Source: an uncultured bacterium (lineage in GTDB: Bacteria > Methylomirabilota > Methylomirabilia > Rokubacteriales > CSP1-6). Taken from it: a stretch of 13,341 bases of DNA. Shown in pieces: positions 12,742-13,341 of this stretch (the stretch's first letter is position 1; each line of letters opens with the position of its first letter). The notes below the pieces were generated by a model that saw nothing but the letters and a program-made list of their open reading frames with translations, had not been told where the DNA came from and made no database searches. The translations under genes and the position numbers were made by a program. The stretch is from assembly GCA_946479205.1 (NCBI GenBank), contig CAMLFJ010000030.1:1-13341 (forward strand). Reading direction: 5' to 3'.

Positions 12742-13341
12742 TTAGTTCTTGTAGAAGAACGTCGCCGGGCGCGAGATGCCCGGGGTCTTGCCGTCCGGGC
12801 TGTTGTACTGGCGCGACGGGATGTTGCCCATGTTGTTCTTGACCACCCGCACGCCCATGGAGGCCGGCCCCATGCCGATCACGCCGATGATGTAGACCTC
12901 CTCCGCCGCGATCTTCCAGATATCCTTGCCGAGCTGGATCCGCTCCTTCTCGGGCACGCCGAAGGCCTTCTTCCACTTCTCCATCAGCTCCTTCATCCGC
13001 GGCTCGGGCTCCTTGCCCTGCGCGCCGGCGGAGTGGAACCACTTGACGTAGAGGGGCCCGGACGAGGCGACCGCGGCGAGCTCGAAGGGAAACACGTGGA
13101 GCGGGAAGGTGAAGAGGTGCTCGCTGCCGTCGTTGTTCCACGCGCCGAGCTGCTGCTCGTTCGCCGCGGTCCGCTTGAGCGCGAGGCTCCGCTCGACTTC
13201 CTGCACCGTGAGGTCGATGCCGATCTTCTTCCACTGCTCGCGGATCATCTCGGCGATCTGGGTGTACTGCACGAACTGGCCCCCGAGCGTCATGATCTCG
13301 ATGCGCAGCCGGCCCTTGCCGTCCGCGCGCAGGCGGTAGCC
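12742..13341 (-). CDS. ABC transporter substrate-binding protein, family 5, C-terminal part
   Basis: The frame is open at the window edge, so only the last 199 residues are present; the signal peptide and domain I start are outside. The ATG at 13293 is internal. The visible part matches the C-terminal region of SBP_bac_5 proteins: FVQYTQIAEMIREQWKKIGI with the typical 'alternative substrate/IGI dltvqe' register, then LGAWNND, the strand-rich middle, and helices MKELMEKWKKAFGVPEKERI and LGKDIWKIAAEEVYIIGVIG before the ending SRPATFFYKN. It captures substrate in the periplasm and delivers it to OppBC. The family takes peptides, nickel, sugars or opines, and the C-terminal half does not decide among them. 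It is the first visible gene of the operon; the promoter is beyond the window. Confidence 0.88.
   Translation of the reverse strand, partial: GYRLRADGKGRLRIEIMTLGGQFVQYTQIAEMIREQWKKIGIDLTVQEVERSLALKRTAANEQQLGAWNNDGSEHLFTFPLHVFPFELAAVASSGPLYVKWFHSAGAQGKEPEPRMKELMEKWKKAFGVPEKERIQLGKDIWKIAAEEVYIIGVIGMGPASMGVRVVKNNMGNIPSRQYNSPDGKTPGISRPATFFYKN

Noticed and set aside
11677..13234. Extension of the oppC frame upstream through oppB and the binding-protein gene (908 codons in all)
   Set aside because: Permease homology starts at ATG 11674 with a strong GGAGG; the upstream translation is out-of-frame coding sequence of oppB and the binding protein.

Overview
This window is high-GC DNA (about 70% by eye), densely packed with genes and with very short intergenic gaps. 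It looks like a chromosomal segment of a Gram-negative soil or sediment bacterium. The NdvB-type glucan synthase, the Opp/Dpp-type transporter with a substrate-binding protein, and the codon use would suit Rokubacteria/Methylomirabilota or a deltaproteobacterial relative, but that placement is inference. I found no tRNA, rRNA, CRISPR array, insertion sequence or phage gene.

Layout. (1) 2-3445, plus strand: the C-terminal 1147 residues of a cyclic beta-1,2-glucan synthase-like protein with its GH94 phosphorylase domain; the 5' end lies outside the window. (2) 5671-3447, minus strand: a compact four-gene unit of dnaA, an unrecognised 128-aa protein, and two small CxxC...CxxC proteins that look like tandem paralogues. 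Gaps are 13 nt, about 14 nt and a 4-nt ATGA overlap. (3) 5779-6027, plus strand: a small unrecognised protein divergent from dnaA. (4) 7811-6047, minus strand: a tightly coupled three-gene unit of a VOC/glyoxalase-fold protein, an acyl desaturase, and a GlsB/YeaQ-like membrane protein carrying a C-terminal ribbon-helix-helix-like domain. (5) 7941-8344, plus strand: two overlapping small genes, one with a Cys-rich zinc-binding pattern and one basic and low-complexity. An 18-bp perfect inverted repeat lies between groups 4 and 5. (6) 13341-8361, minus strand: an Opp/Dpp-type ABC transporter operon in the order substrate-binding protein (partial), OppB, OppC, OppD, OppF.

How the genes work together. 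The transporter operon is complete apart from the N-terminus of its binding protein. Its subunits are joined by 1-nt and 4-nt overlaps, but two intergenic gaps carry strong hairpins: a 24-bp-paired element after the binding-protein gene and three consecutive hairpins between oppC and oppD. Such hairpins usually adjust mRNA stability and subunit ratios, or are REP-like repeats. DnaA is intact in all expected motifs but is not followed by dnaN.

The least explained parts are the dnaA-linked small-protein cluster, the membrane/RHH fusion coupled to a desaturase, and the intra-operon hairpins.
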